A stretch of DNA of 64,000 bases, from assembly GCA_050014835.1 (NCBI GenBank), contig JBEKCO010000001.1, positions 35,903 through 99,902 on the forward strand, written 5' to 3'. The stretch comes from Bog-793 sp050014835 (GTDB lineage Bacteria > Actinomycetota > Acidimicrobiia > Acidimicrobiales > Bog-793). Under the pieces are notes generated by a model. It ran no database searches, had not been told where the DNA came from, and was given only the letters and a program-made list of their open reading frames with translations. A program made the translations under genes and the position numbers. Positions 51,067-60,470 of this stretch are shown here, in pieces. Each line of letters starts with the position of its first letter. The stretch's first letter is position 1.

Positions 51067-52097
51067 TCGCGATCTTCATGGCCGGCACCATCGCCTTGTT
51101 GGTGTCGGGCTTCGGGACGCCGATCCTGTTGCGGGCGCTCGCGGACCGCCGGATCGGCCAGCAGGTCCGCCGGGACGGGCCCGCCATCCACATCGTGAAA
51201 GAGGGCACGCCGACGATGGGCGGGTTGACCATCATCATCGCCGCCGGCGCCGGGTACCTCCTCGGGCACCTCGGCAACAGCGCCCGGTTCACCTGGGCGG
51301 GCGGCTTCGTCATGTTCGCGCTCGTCGCCGCCGGGGCGATCGGGTTCGCCGACGACTGGCTGAAGGTGCGGCGCCAACGCAGCCTCGGGCTGAACAAGCG
51401 CGGCAAGATCGTCCTGCAGCTCCTGGTCGGGGTCGGTTTCGCGCTCGCCGCCCAGCACTGGGCCGCGGCGAGCACGGTGATCTCGTTCACCCGCGCGAGC
51501 GTGCCTGGCGTGGTCCTCGGCACGGCGGTGTGGCTCATCTGGGCCACGTTCATCGTCACCGCCGGGGCGAACGCCGTGAACCTGACTGACGGCCTCGACG
51601 GGCTCGCCGCGGGCGCTTCGGCCTTCACGTTCACCGGTCTGACCCTCGTCGGCTACTGGCAGTACCGGCACGTGCAGATCTACCACGTCCACGCCGCGCT
51701 GGACCTGGCCCTCGTCGCGATCTCGCTGGCCGGCGCCTGCGTGGGATTCCTCTGGTGGAACGCGGCCCCGGCGAAGATCTTCATGGGCGACACGGGGTCC
51801 CTGGCGATCGGGACGGCGCTCGCCTGTCTCGCCATCGAGATGAACGTGCAGCTGCTATTGCCGATCCTCGGCGGCCTGTTCGTCGTCGTCACGATGTCGG
51901 TCGTCATCCAGGTGATCAGCTTCCACGTCTTTCACACCCGGGTGTTCCGGATGGCGCCCATCCACCATCATTTCGAGCTCGTCGGATGGCCGGAGACGAC
52001 CGTCATCGTGCGGTTCTGGATCTTCTCGGCCCTGTGCACCGCGGTCGGGTTGGGCATCTTTTACGCGGACTTCCTCGGCGTGAGGGCGCTGTTGTGA
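51063..52097 (+). CDS. mraY: Phospho-MurNAc-pentapeptide translocase
   Basis: A 344-residue integral membrane enzyme with about ten helices. It transfers phospho-MurNAc-pentapeptide to undecaprenyl phosphate, making lipid I. Conserved blocks are TPTMGGLTII near residue 50, FADDWLKV near residue 96 (aspartates at the active site), NAVNLTDGLDGLA near residue 170, GDTGSLAIG near residue 241 and the cytoplasmic loop APIHHHFE near residue 299. It overlaps murE (ATGA) and murD (GTG inside the last codons). Length is typical of short actinobacterial forms. Confidence 0.95.
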   Translation: MIAIFMAGTIALLVSGFGTPILLRALADRRIGQQVRRDGPAIHIVKEGTPTMGGLTIIIAAGAGYLLGHLGNSARFTWAGGFVMFALVAAGAIGFADDWLKVRRQRSLGLNKRGKIVLQLLVGVGFALAAQHWAAASTVISFTRASVPGVVLGTAVWLIWATFIVTAGANAVNLTDGLDGLAAGASAFTFTGLTLVGYWQYRHVQIYHVHAALDLALVAISLAGACVGFLWWNAAPAKIFMGDTGSLAIGTALACLAIEMNVQLLLPILGGLFVVVTMSVVIQVISFHVFHTRVFRMAPIHHHFELVGWPETTVIVRFWIFSALCTAVGLGIFYADFLGVRALL

Positions 52098-53476
52098 CGG
52101 CGCGCCCCGTGTCCGACGGCGGTCTGCGCGGTCCCGTGGCGGTGATCGGTTTCGCCGTCACGGGCCAGGCCGTCGCGCGCGTGCTCGGCGCGATGGGTCT
52201 CGAAATCGTCGCGATCGAGGACGCGCCGACCCCCGAGCGCCGGGCGGCCGCGCGCTCGCTCGGCGTCGACCTCGTCATGGCTCCGGACGAGGGCGAGCTC
52301 GCGGCCGCCGTCAGGCGGTGCGCGCTCGTGGTCGTGAGCCCCGGCGTGACGCCGCGCCATCCCGTGTTCAGCGTCGTCGAACCGGAACGGCTCGTGTCGG
52401 AGATCGAGCTCGCCGGGCGACTTTCGCCCGTCCCGATCGTCGCGGTGACGGGGACGAACGGCAAGACGACCGTGACGGCGCTCGTGGCGGCGATGCTCGC
52501 CGCCTCAGGGGTGCGCGCCGAGGCGTCCGGGAACATCGGTGAGCCGTTGATCTCGTCGGTGACTGGCGGCGAGGTCGACGTGGCGGTCGCCGAGGTCTCG
52601 TCGTTCCAGCTCGCGCTCAGCCCGTCGTTCCGTCCCCACGTCGCGACCTGGTTGAACTTGGCGGAGAACCATCTCGACTGGCACCGGTCCTTCGCGGACT
52701 ACGTTTCGGCGAAGTCGCGCATCTGGGCGAACCAGCACGCCGACGACGTGTCGGTGGCGAACCTCGACGACCCCATCGTCGCCGCCGAGGCGCAACGGTC
52801 TCCGGGGCGTCTGGTGACGTTCGGCTCGGCCGGCGCCGGCTACCGCCTCGTCGACAACCGCTTCCTCGCCCCGGACGGGGACGTGCTCGTAACGACGCGC
52901 GACCTCGTCCGGAACCTGCCCCATGACGCCCAGAACGCGCTCGGCGCGCTCGCCACGGCACGGGAGGCGGGGGCGTCGGTCGACGGGTGCCGGGAGGCGC
53001 TGCAAAAGACGGCCCCGCCGATCCACCGCCTGACGCACGTGGCGACGGTCGAGGGTGTCGCCTACTTTGACGACTCGAAGGCGACGACCCCCGCGGCCGT
53101 CGCCGCCGCGCTGCGGGGCTTCCCGACGGTCGTCCTCATCCTCGGCGGCCGGAACAAGGGCCTCGACCTTGCCGCGGTGCGGCGCGCCGTCGACGGGGAG
53201 CCGGGTTGCGCGCTCCACGGTGTCGTCGCGATCGGCGAGGCGGCGCCCGACATCGTCGCGGCCTTCGCCTCCGACTACACCGTCCCGACCGCCACCTCGA
53301 TGGGCGAGGCGGTGGCGTTGGCGTCGCAGATGGCGCGCCCCGGGGACACGGTACTGCTCTCACCCGGTTGCGCCTCGTTCGACTGGTACGAGTCGTTCGA
53401 GGCGCGTGGCGACGACTTCGCGCGCGAGGTGCTGAAGCTCTCGGCGCGTGCGGTCAGCCGGCAGGCGGGGGGCTGA
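52094..53476 (+). CDS. murD: UDP-MurNAc-L-Ala:D-Glu ligase
   Basis: A 460-residue Mur ligase that adds D-glutamate to UDP-MurNAc-L-alanine. The N-terminal Rossmann-like UDP site (VAVIGFAVTGQAVARVL) lies near residue 15, the P-loop GTNGKTTV near residue 120, NLAENHLDWH near residue 191 and the C-terminal FDDSKATTPAA near residue 325 with LSPGCASFDWYESFEARG near residue 423. All family motifs are intact. The GTG overlaps the mraY stop; 2 bp separate it from ftsW. Confidence 0.94.
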   Translation: MTARPVSDGGLRGPVAVIGFAVTGQAVARVLGAMGLEIVAIEDAPTPERRAAARSLGVDLVMAPDEGELAAAVRRCALVVVSPGVTPRHPVFSVVEPERLVSEIELAGRLSPVPIVAVTGTNGKTTVTALVAAMLAASGVRAEASGNIGEPLISSVTGGEVDVAVAEVSSFQLALSPSFRPHVATWLNLAENHLDWHRSFADYVSAKSRIWANQHADDVSVANLDDPIVAAEAQRSPGRLVTFGSAGAGYRLVDNRFLAPDGDVLVTTRDLVRNLPHDAQNALGALATAREAGASVDGCREALQKTAPPIHRLTHVATVEGVAYFDDSKATTPAAVAAALRGFPTVVLILGGRNKGLDLAAVRRAVDGEPGCALHGVVAIGEAAPDIVAAFASDYTVPTATSMGEAVALASQMARPGDTVLLSPGCASFDWYESFEARGDDFAREVLKLSARAVSRQAGG

Positions 53477-53478
53477 CG

Positions 53479-54804
53479 GTGGCGACCGGGGTCGTCGAGC
53501 GCCGGCCGGTCACCCGGCCCGCCCGCCGACGCGACGGGTCGGACCGGGCGCGCCTGCGTCTCGTCGGCGGCACGACGCCCGAGCGTGGCGAGCCCGACGA
53601 GAAGGCGACGACGGAGCCGAAGCGCCCGGTCGTGCGCCGGCTGACGACCACCGCCGCCGCCCGGCGCGACGCCGCGGCGCTCACGGCGCTCGTGCTCGCC
53701 TTCTGCGTCTTCGGCCTTATCGTCGTGCTCTCGGCCTCGTCGGTGGAGTCGATCGCGGCCAATGGGTCGCCCTGGTCGACCGCCGAGCACCAGGGGGTGT
53801 GGCTCGCCCTCGGTGCTGTCGTGTTCGTCGTGGCGGCGCGCCTGCCCCTGCAGTTCTGGCGCCGCATCGCCGTCCCGTTCCTTTTGTGCACCGTAGTGGC
53901 GCTCCTGGCGGTCCTCGTCCGGGGGGTCGGCACGGTAACGGCTGGCTCGAGCCGCTGGATCAACCTCGGTCCGCTCCGCTTCCAGCCCTCGGAGTTCGCG
54001 AAGTTCGCCGTCGTGCTTTTCGTCGCCGACCTGCTCGCGCGTCGCGGCGGCCCGACCGGCTCTCGGGCGGACGTCATGCGCCCGGTGCTCATCGTGCTCG
54101 GCGTCCTCGGGATCCTCATCGTGCGCCAGCCCGACCTCGGGACGGCAGTGGTCATCGCGGTGATCGGGGCGGTGCTGCTCTACGCCGCGGGCGTGCCGGT
54201 CCGCAAGATTCTCGGGATGGTGGGGGTGTTCGCGGTCCTCGGCGGCGCGTTCCTGCTCATCGAGCCGTACGGAAGGGCGCGGCTCGCCACGTTCTGGAAC
54301 CCGTTCGCCCACGCCTCGACGACGGGCTACCAGGTCGTCCAGTCCCTCGTGACGCTCGGCTCCGGCCACTGGTTCGGGACCGGTCTCGGCGGCTCCCCAG
54401 CCGCGTGGGGATTCCTGCCCAACGCGAACACAGACTTCGTCTTCGCGATCGTCGGCAACAACTTCGGCCTTGTCGGCGCGATCGGCGTGCTGTGCGGGTT
54501 CCTGGCGATCGGTTGGCTGGGCATCCGGATCGCGCGGCGCAGCGAGGACCGCTTCGCCTCGTTGGTGGCGGCTGGAATCGCGACCTGGATCGTGTTCCAG
54601 GCGCTGATCAACATCGGCGGGGTGATCGGGGCGCTCCCCGAGACGGGGATCCCGCTCCCGTTCGTGTCGGCGGGGGGCTCGTCGCTCGTCGTGCTGCTCG
54701 CCGCGACCGGGTTGCTCGTGAGGATCGCCCGCCAACCCGGGGTGAAGACCGTTTCGTTCGCCGCAGCGCGCGACGAGCGCCCCCGCGGCCGATCGGGGCG
54801 GTGA
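53479..54804 (+). CDS. ftsW: Septal peptidoglycan glycosyltransferase FtsW (SEDS family)
   Basis: A 441-residue SEDS polymerase with ten predicted membrane helices. It polymerises lipid II at the septum together with FtsI. Family blocks are SSRWINLGPLRFQPSEFAK near residue 155, RQPDLGTAVVI near residue 215, ANTDFVFAIVGNNFGLVG near residue 315 and GVIGALPETGIPLPFVSAGGSS near residue 379. The first 65 residues are a cytoplasmic, charged extension rich in Arg and Glu, longer than usual. GTG at 53479 keeps the murD spacing at 2 bp; a later start is possible. The stop overlaps murG (GTGA). Confidence 0.93.
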   Translation: MATGVVERRPVTRPARRRDGSDRARLRLVGGTTPERGEPDEKATTEPKRPVVRRLTTTAAARRDAAALTALVLAFCVFGLIVVLSASSVESIAANGSPWSTAEHQGVWLALGAVVFVVAARLPLQFWRRIAVPFLLCTVVALLAVLVRGVGTVTAGSSRWINLGPLRFQPSEFAKFAVVLFVADLLARRGGPTGSRADVMRPVLIVLGVLGILIVRQPDLGTAVVIAVIGAVLLYAAGVPVRKILGMVGVFAVLGGAFLLIEPYGRARLATFWNPFAHASTTGYQVVQSLVTLGSGHWFGTGLGGSPAAWGFLPNANTDFVFAIVGNNFGLVGAIGVLCGFLAIGWLGIRIARRSEDRFASLVAAGIATWIVFQALINIGGVIGALPETGIPLPFVSAGGSSLVVLLAATGLLVRIARQPGVKTVSFAAARDERPRGRSGR

Positions 54805-55988
54805 CGACGACCCGGGTCGAGGTGATCGTCACGGGGGGAGGGACCGCAGGTCACGTGCTGCCCGCGATCGCGCTCGCCCGGGCGCTCGTCGCCTCGGGGT
54901 ACGCGCCGTCGGCGGTCCACTTCGTCGGGGCGCGCCGCGGGATCGAGCGCCGTCTCGTCCCCGAGGCGGGGTTCTCGCTCACCTTGCTCCCCGGGCGCGG
55001 CGTCGAGCGCCGTTTCAATCTGCGCAACGTCGCGGCGGTCTGCGGGATCGCCGCCGCCTTCGCCGCCGCACTCGCGCTGCTCGTGCGCCGGCGTCCCCGC
55101 GTCGTCGTCGCCGTCGGGGGGTTCGGGGCGGTTGCCTGCTCGTGCGCGGCGCTCGTGCTGCGGATCCCGGTCGTCGTGGTGAACGTCGACTCGGTACCGG
55201 GCGCGGCGAACCGGATGATCGGCCGTTTTGCCAAGGCCTGTGCCGTCGCGTTCCCGGGAACCGAGCTGCCGCGCTCGGTCCTCACCGGGGCCCCGGTGCG
55301 CCCCGAGGTGCTCGCGGTCGAGCGGTCCGCCGAGGGTCGTGACCGTTCCCGCCGGAACCTGGCGGTGGGCGGTGACGGCCCGCTCGTCGGGATCGTCGGC
55401 GGTTCGCTCGGTGCGCGGCGCCTGAACGGGGCCGCGGTCGAGCTCGCGACGCGTCTCGGGGGCGACGGCGCGTTCGTCTACCACGTCTGCGGCCCGCGGG
55501 ACTTCGCCGAGGCGCAGGCCGCCGCCGCGGCGGCTGGGCTCGCCGACCGGGGTGAAAGCGGGTACCGGGTCGTCGCCTACGAGGACCGTCTCGCCGACCT
55601 GTTCGCCGCGGCCGACGTGGTCGTCAGCCGCGCCGGCGCCTCGACGGTCGCCGAGCTCGCCGTGATCGGCACGCCGAGCATCCTCGTGCCGCTCCCCGGG
55701 GCCCCGTCCGACCACCAACGGCGCAACACCGAGCTGCTCGCCGCGGCGGGGGCCGCGATCGTCGTGGGCGACGACGAGGCGACCGGCGGGCGTCTTGCCG
55801 GCGAGGTGGCGGCGCTCCTCGCCGACCCGGCGCGCCGCGAGGCGATGGGTCGCGCGGCGCGCGAAGTCGGCCGACCGGAAGCCGCCGGCGCCGTCGCGGC
55901 GCTCGTCCGGGGGGTGGCCGCCCGGCAGTGGAGCGGGGGGCGCGCCGGTGCCCCCGAGAGCGGTCCCGCAGGACAGGAGGAGACGTGA
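54801..55988 (+). CDS. murG: MurG N-acetylglucosaminyltransferase
   Basis: A 395-residue GT28 enzyme. It adds GlcNAc to lipid I to make lipid II at the inner face of the membrane. GGGTAGHVLPAIALA near residue 12 is the acceptor-side G-loop, and VVAVGGFGAVACSCAA near residue 103 is the second. GGSLGARRLN near residue 199 and the donor site SRAGASTVAEL near residue 276 follow, with PLPGAPSDHQRRN near residue 297. A roughly 20-residue acidic/glycine tail is extra. GTG overlaps the ftsW stop and the stop overlaps murC. Confidence 0.94.
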   Translation: MTTTRVEVIVTGGGTAGHVLPAIALARALVASGYAPSAVHFVGARRGIERRLVPEAGFSLTLLPGRGVERRFNLRNVAAVCGIAAAFAAALALLVRRRPRVVVAVGGFGAVACSCAALVLRIPVVVVNVDSVPGAANRMIGRFAKACAVAFPGTELPRSVLTGAPVRPEVLAVERSAEGRDRSRRNLAVGGDGPLVGIVGGSLGARRLNGAAVELATRLGGDGAFVYHVCGPRDFAEAQAAAAAAGLADRGESGYRVVAYEDRLADLFAAADVVVSRAGASTVAELAVIGTPSILVPLPGAPSDHQRRNTELLAAAGAAIVVGDDEATGGRLAGEVAALLADPARREAMGRAAREVGRPEAAGAVAALVRGVAARQWSGGRAGAPESGPAGQEET

Positions 55989-57355
55989 GCCAGCCGGACC
56001 TTTCCCGATCGCGCAAGGTGCACATCGTCGGCATCGGTGGTGCCGGGATGAGCGCGATCGCCACGGTGCTCGTCGAGATGGGCCACGAGGTGAGTGGCAG
56101 CGACCTGAAAGACGGCGTGGCCCTGGAACGGCTGCGGGCCCTGGGCGTGCGCGTCGCGATCGGCCACGACCCGGCGAACCTCGGTGAAGCCGAGTTCCTC
56201 GCCATCTCGAGCGCCATCCCGCCGTCGAACGCCGAGGTCGTCGAGGCGCTCCGGCGGGGGGTCACCGTGCACCGCCGGGCCGAGGTGCTGAGCGCGATCA
56301 GCCGACTACGACGCACGATCGCGGTGTCCGGCACCCACGGCAAGACGACGACGAGCTCGATGCTCGCCCTCATCCTCGTCGAGGCGGCGCTGTCGCCGTC
56401 GTTCATCATCGGCGGCGAGATCAACGAGATCGGCTCGGGAGCGGTGTGGGACGAAGGCGATTGGCTCGTCGTCGAGGCCGACGAGAGCGACGGGACCTTC
56501 CTCGAGCTGCAGTGTGAGATCGCCGTCGTGACGAGCGTCGAGCCCGACCACCTCGACCACTATGGCTCCTTCGAGAGCCTCGGGACGGCCTTCGGTCGCT
56601 TCCTGGCGGCCGCCACCTCCGGCGCCGTCGTGTGCAGCGACTACCCGGTCGCGGCGCGCCTCGCGCCCCCCGGCGCGACGACATACGGCTTCGGCGCCGA
56701 GGCGACCTGGCGGATCACGCACTTCTCCGGGGGCCGCAGCGACGTGAGTTTCGACCTGCGCTCGGCGTCAGGCGACGAGACCGCGCTCTCACTCCCGGTC
56801 CCGGGTAGGCACAACGCCCTCAACGCCGCGGGGGCGGCGGTGGCCGCCGTCGCCGTCGGGGTCGAGCTCGACGTGGTGCGGCGCGCCCTCGCCCGCTTCG
56901 GCGGGGTCGCGCGGCGCTTCGAGTTCCGCGGCGAGGCGATGGGCGCGACGCTTGTCGACGACTACGCTCACCTGCCGGGCGAGGTCGCGGCGGCGCTCGC
57001 GACGGCGCGCCGCGGGGGCTGGCGCCGCATCGTCTGCGTCTTCCAACCGCACCGCTACTCCCGGATCGCGGCGCTCGCCGGCGACTTCGCGGACGCCTTC
57101 GTCGACGCCGACGAGCTCGTCGTCACCGACGTCTACGGCGCGGGAGAGCAACCCCGCCCGGGGGTGTCGGGCAAGCTCGTCGTCGACGCCGTCCTCGCCG
57201 CCCATCCCGAGGGGGCCGTGTCGTACCTCGCGCAGCGCGCCGAGCTCGTCGAGTACCTGCGGCGGACGCTAGGGCCCGGGGACTGCTGCCTCACGCTTGG
57301 CGCGGGTGACCTGACGAGCCTCGCCGGGGACCTCCTCGCCGGATTCGAGGGCTAG
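55985..57355 (+). CDS. murC: UDP-MurNAc:L-alanine ligase
   Basis: A 456-residue Mur ligase, first of the amino-acid adding enzymes. HIVGIGGAGMSAIATVL near residue 13 binds UDP, GTHGKTTTSSML near residue 116 is the P-loop, DESDGTFLEL near residue 166 and EPDHLDHYG near residue 187 bind metal and substrate. DDYAHLPGEV near residue 325 is the C-terminal domain landmark, and VFQPHRYSRI follows. GTG at 55985 overlaps the murG stop by GTGA. The murB ATG comes directly after its TAG. Confidence 0.95.
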   Translation: MSQPDLSRSRKVHIVGIGGAGMSAIATVLVEMGHEVSGSDLKDGVALERLRALGVRVAIGHDPANLGEAEFLAISSAIPPSNAEVVEALRRGVTVHRRAEVLSAISRLRRTIAVSGTHGKTTTSSMLALILVEAALSPSFIIGGEINEIGSGAVWDEGDWLVVEADESDGTFLELQCEIAVVTSVEPDHLDHYGSFESLGTAFGRFLAAATSGAVVCSDYPVAARLAPPGATTYGFGAEATWRITHFSGGRSDVSFDLRSASGDETALSLPVPGRHNALNAAGAAVAAVAVGVELDVVRRALARFGGVARRFEFRGEAMGATLVDDYAHLPGEVAAALATARRGGWRRIVCVFQPHRYSRIAALAGDFADAFVDADELVVTDVYGAGEQPRPGVSGKLVVDAVLAAHPEGAVSYLAQRAELVEYLRRTLGPGDCCLTLGAGDLTSLAGDLLAGFEG

Positions 57356-58303
57356 ATGGGGCGCCTCGGCCGGCGTGACGACCGGGCCGCCCGCACCGAC
57401 CCGGCGGTGGAGGACGCCGCGGCGCGCCTCGGCCCGCTCGCCGTGCGCGACGCACCGCTCGGCGCCCGCACGACGTACCGCCTTGGCGGGCGGGCGGCGC
57501 TCCTCGCGTTCGTGAACGACGAGGGCGATCTCGGCACGGTCGTCGACGCCGTCGCCGAGAGTGGGGTCGGGGTGCTCGTTCTCGGGCGGGGGTCGAACCT
57601 GTTGGTCGCCGAGGCGGGTTTCCCCGGGCTCTGCGTCGCCCTCGGCCGTGGCTTCGAGGCGGTGAGGCTCGGCGGCGACGGCGTCGTCATGGCCGGGGGC
57701 GCCGTCGCCTACCCGGCGCTCGCGCGCGCGACCGCCTCGGCGGGGCTGACGGGCATGGAGTGGGCGGTCGGGATTCCCGGGTCGGTCGGGGGGGCGGTCC
57801 GGATGAACGCCGGCGGCCACGGCTCCCAGACGACGGACCGCCTCGTCGCCGCCCGTGTCGTCGACCTGCGGGCAAGGACGGACCGCACCGTCGGGGTCGG
57901 CGACCTCGCTCTTTCCTACCGGCACTCGGGGGTGCGCCCTGATGAGATCGTCGTGTCGGCGAGCTTCGCCCTGAGCTCCGGCGACGCGGCCGAGTCGGCC
58001 GCCGCGATCGCCGAGATCGTCGCCTGGCGCCGGGCGAACCAGCCCGCCGGGCGCAACGCCGGGTCGGTCTTCCAGAACCCGCCGGGGGACTCGGCGGGGC
58101 GGCTGATCGAGCTCGCCGGCCTGAAGGACCTGCGCATCGGGGGAGCCCGTGTCGCCCGCCGCCATGCCAACTTCATCCAGGCTGACCCGGGTGCCTCCGC
58201 CGACGACGTCTACCGCCTCCTCGGCGAGGTGCGCCGGCTCGTCGCCGAACGCTGCGGCGTCGAGTTGCAGGTCGAGATCTGCCTCGTGGGGTTCGGCCCG
58301 TGA
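57356..58303 (+). CDS. murB: UDP-N-acetylenolpyruvoylglucosamine reductase
   Basis: A 315-residue FAD enzyme that reduces UDP-GlcNAc-enolpyruvate to UDP-MurNAc with NADPH. The FAD-binding part has TTYRLGGRA near residue 40, LGRGSNLLVAE near residue 78 and GIPGSVGGAVRMNAG near residue 138. The proton donor Ser is in GRNAGSVFQNP near residue 238 and the C-terminal Glu in QVEICLVG near residue 306. The layout fits type II MurB, which lacks the extra Tyr loop. It starts directly after murC and ends in a GTGA overlap with ftsQ. Confidence 0.95.
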   Translation: MGRLGRRDDRAARTDPAVEDAAARLGPLAVRDAPLGARTTYRLGGRAALLAFVNDEGDLGTVVDAVAESGVGVLVLGRGSNLLVAEAGFPGLCVALGRGFEAVRLGGDGVVMAGGAVAYPALARATASAGLTGMEWAVGIPGSVGGAVRMNAGGHGSQTTDRLVAARVVDLRARTDRTVGVGDLALSYRHSGVRPDEIVVSASFALSSGDAAESAAAIAEIVAWRRANQPAGRNAGSVFQNPPGDSAGRLIELAGLKDLRIGGARVARRHANFIQADPGASADDVYRLLGEVRRLVAERCGVELQVEICLVGFGP

Positions 58304-59121
58304 ACGGGGCGCCGACGCCACCCGGCGGCCGGCCGTCCCGGGGCGCCGGGGGGCATGGGGACGAGGGTCGCGAGCGGTCCCCGGACAGAATGGCCGGGCG
58401 GCGCGTCGGCGTCGCCCGCGAGACAGGCCGGCGGCGACTGCGTCGTGGCGCCGTCGCCGCCTCCGTCGTCGCCGCCGCCGCCGGGCTGTTCGGTCTGGCG
58501 CACCTGCCGATCGTCTCGGCGCGTCACGTGACCGTCACCGGGGAGGTGCATACGACGCGCGCCGAGATCCTCGCCGCGGGCGGGCTCGGCGGCGACCCAC
58601 CGCTCATCGACGTGAACACGGTGGCGGACGCCCACGCCATCGAACGGTTGCCCTGGATAAAAGCCGCGTCGGTGACGGTCTCGTTCCCCTCGAGCGTGCG
58701 CGTCGTCGTCACCGAGCGGCGCCCGGTTGCCGCATTGGCCATCGGGTCGGGTCGCGTCGCTCTCGTCGACGTGACCGGGCGCGTGCTCGCCGACGATCCC
58801 CGCCGGCCGGCGGGGATCGTCCTGCTCACCGGCCTGGCGCGTCCCCCGGCGCCGGGTGGGAGGGTCCGTGGCGCGGCCACGCTCCTCGTCGCCGCGGCGG
58901 TGCTGCCCCGGAGCCTCATCGGCCGGATCGCGGCGTTGCGGGCCGAACCGGGGCTCGGGGTCGTCGCCGAGCTGCGCGCCGCGCCGCGTGTGATCCTCGG
59001 ATCAAGCGTCGATCTGCCGGCGAAGTTCGTCGCGCTAGCGACGGTGCTTGCCGAGGTTTCGCTGCACGGTGTTGCCACGATCGACCTGCGCGCACCGTCT
59101 GATCCGGTCTTGACCCCATGA
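58300..59121 (+). CDS. ftsQ: Cell division protein FtsQ
   Basis: A 273-residue bitopic protein. A 50-residue Arg/Gly-rich cytoplasmic region precedes one membrane helix (about 51-71). The POTRA domain begins at ARHVTVTGEVHTTRAEILAAGG near residue 74, followed by the FtsQ beta domain (LPWIKAASVTVSFPSSVRVVVTERRPVA near residue 117, ALVDVTGRVLADD near residue 152). FtsQ joins FtsL/FtsB to the divisome. ftsA is absent, as in other actinobacteria. The ftsZ promoter overlaps its 3' end. Confidence 0.9.
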   Translation: MNGAPTPPGGRPSRGAGGHGDEGRERSPDRMAGRRVGVARETGRRRLRRGAVAASVVAAAAGLFGLAHLPIVSARHVTVTGEVHTTRAEILAAGGLGGDPPLIDVNTVADAHAIERLPWIKAASVTVSFPSSVRVVVTERRPVAALAIGSGRVALVDVTGRVLADDPRRPAGIVLLTGLARPPAPGGRVRGAATLLVAAAVLPRSLIGRIAALRAEPGLGVVAELRAAPRVILGSSVDLPAKFVALATVLAEVSLHGVATIDLRAPSDPVLTP

Positions 59122-59138
59122 GGCGCCAGTCCTATGGT
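59110..59138 (+). promoter_or_regulatory. Putative ftsZ promoter
   Basis: TTGACC at 59110-59115 and TATGGT at 59133-59138 are 17 bp apart, the best-matching promoter seen in the window. The -35 lies in the last codons of ftsQ. Transcription would start near 59145 and give a leader of about 190 nt. Confidence 0.6.
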
Positions 59139-59333
59139 CGGCCTGGCTCTCGCATGCCTGAGACGCTCCAGTGGTCCGCCTGGGGTCCGCAGGTGGTCGG
59201 TGGGGAGACGGAGGCCCCTCGCGGTCGTCGGAAGCAGTTGGGGGACCATGGGCGGGACTCGGGACCTCTGAGTCGTTGTCGAGGCCGGGGCCCCGGCGCT
59301 GGCGTGGTTCGTGGCAGGAAGGCAGCGTCACAG
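59139..59333 (+). other. ftsZ 5' leader
   Basis: The leader has no supported gene. It contains a perfect 14-bp palindrome, GCCGGGGCCCCGGC, at 59284-59297 and a weaker GACTC/GAGTC stem (59256-59260 with 59270-59274). AGGAAGG at about 59316-59322 is the Shine-Dalgarno, 11 bases before the ATG. The structure may damp or tune ftsZ translation. Confidence 0.4.
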
Positions 59334-60455
59334 ATGTCCGAGGCAGCTCAGGGTTTCATCGCCGTCATCAAGGTGGTCGGGATCGGCGGCGGCGGCGTGA
59401 ACGCCGTGAACCGCATGATCGACTCGGAGCTGCGGGGTGTCGAGTTCGTCGCCGTGAACACCGACGCGCAGGCGCTGCTGCTGAGCGAGGCCGATCTGAA
59501 GCTCGACATCGGGCGCCAGCTGACCCGCGGCCTCGGCGCGGGGAGCGACCCCGAGGTCGGCCGCGCCGCGGCGCTCGATCACTCCGCGGAGATCGGCGAG
59601 GCCCTGAAGGGCGCCGACATGGTGTTCATCGCCGCCGGCGAAGGTGGCGGCACCGGCACGGGCGGCGCGCCGGTCATCGCCGAGGTGGCGCGCGATCTCG
59701 GGGCGCTCACGGTGGCGATCGTCACGAAGCCGTTCGCCTTCGAAGGGCGCCGACGCGCCATGCAGGCGGAGCAGGGGATCGAGCGACTGCGCGAACAGGT
59801 CGACACGATGATCGTCATCCCGAACGAGCGGCTGCTCACGCTGGCGGACTCGAACACGACGATGGTGGAAGCCTTCAAAATGGCGGACAACATCTTGTTG
59901 CAGGGCGTGAAGGGGATCACCGATCTCATCAACATGCCGGGACTCATCAACACGGACTTCGCCGACGTGCGCACGATCATGCACGACGCCGGGTCGGCGA
60001 TCATGGGCGTCGGTGTCGCCTCCGGGGAGGGCCGCGCGCTGACCGCGGCGCACCACGCGATCACGAGCCCGTTGCTGTCGTCTGGGTCGATCGACGGCGC
60101 GCGTGGCATCGTCCTCAACATCGCCGGCGGACCGAGCCTCGGGCTTTTCGAGGTGAACGAGGCGGCCGAGGCGATCCACGCCATCGCCCATCCGGACGCC
60201 AACATCATCTTCGGCAGCGTGATCGACGAGGAGCTCGGCGACGCGGTGCGCGTGACGGTGATCGCGGCGGGCTTCGAACCCTTCGACGACGGCGGGTACG
60301 GGTACGTCGCCCGGGAGTACGACGAGGGCGTCGGCCGCGGCGCCCAGTTCGGGCGGACGGGTGAGAACTACGCCGAGACCGAGTCGTTCGCCGCCGCTGA
60401 CGACGACCTCGACTTCGCCGACGACGAGTTTGACGTCCCGTCGTTCCTCCGCTGA
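59334..60455 (+). CDS. ftsZ: Cell division GTPase FtsZ
   Basis: A 373-residue tubulin homologue that forms the Z-ring. It starts with IKVVGIGGGGVNAVNRMI near residue 12, has the tubulin signature GGGTGTGGAPV near residue 104, the T5-T7 region NTTMVEAFKMADNIL near residue 178 and the synergy loop NTDFADVRTIM near residue 212. The linker is short and acidic, and the C-terminal peptide DDEFDVPSFLR is the docking site for SepF and other partners. ATG at 59334 is the first fit to the family start; the upstream frame is not conserved. It is transcribed from its own promoter within ftsQ. Confidence 0.96.
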   Translation: MSEAAQGFIAVIKVVGIGGGGVNAVNRMIDSELRGVEFVAVNTDAQALLLSEADLKLDIGRQLTRGLGAGSDPEVGRAAALDHSAEIGEALKGADMVFIAAGEGGGTGTGGAPVIAEVARDLGALTVAIVTKPFAFEGRRRAMQAEQGIERLREQVDTMIVIPNERLLTLADSNTTMVEAFKMADNILLQGVKGITDLINMPGLINTDFADVRTIMHDAGSAIMGVGVASGEGRALTAAHHAITSPLLSSGSIDGARGIVLNIAGGPSLGLFEVNEAAEAIHAIAHPDANIIFGSVIDEELGDAVRVTVIAAGFEPFDDGGYGYVAREYDEGVGRGAQFGRTGENYAETESFAAADDDLDFADDEFDVPSFLR

Positions 60456-60470
60456 GGGGCCGTCTCGACC

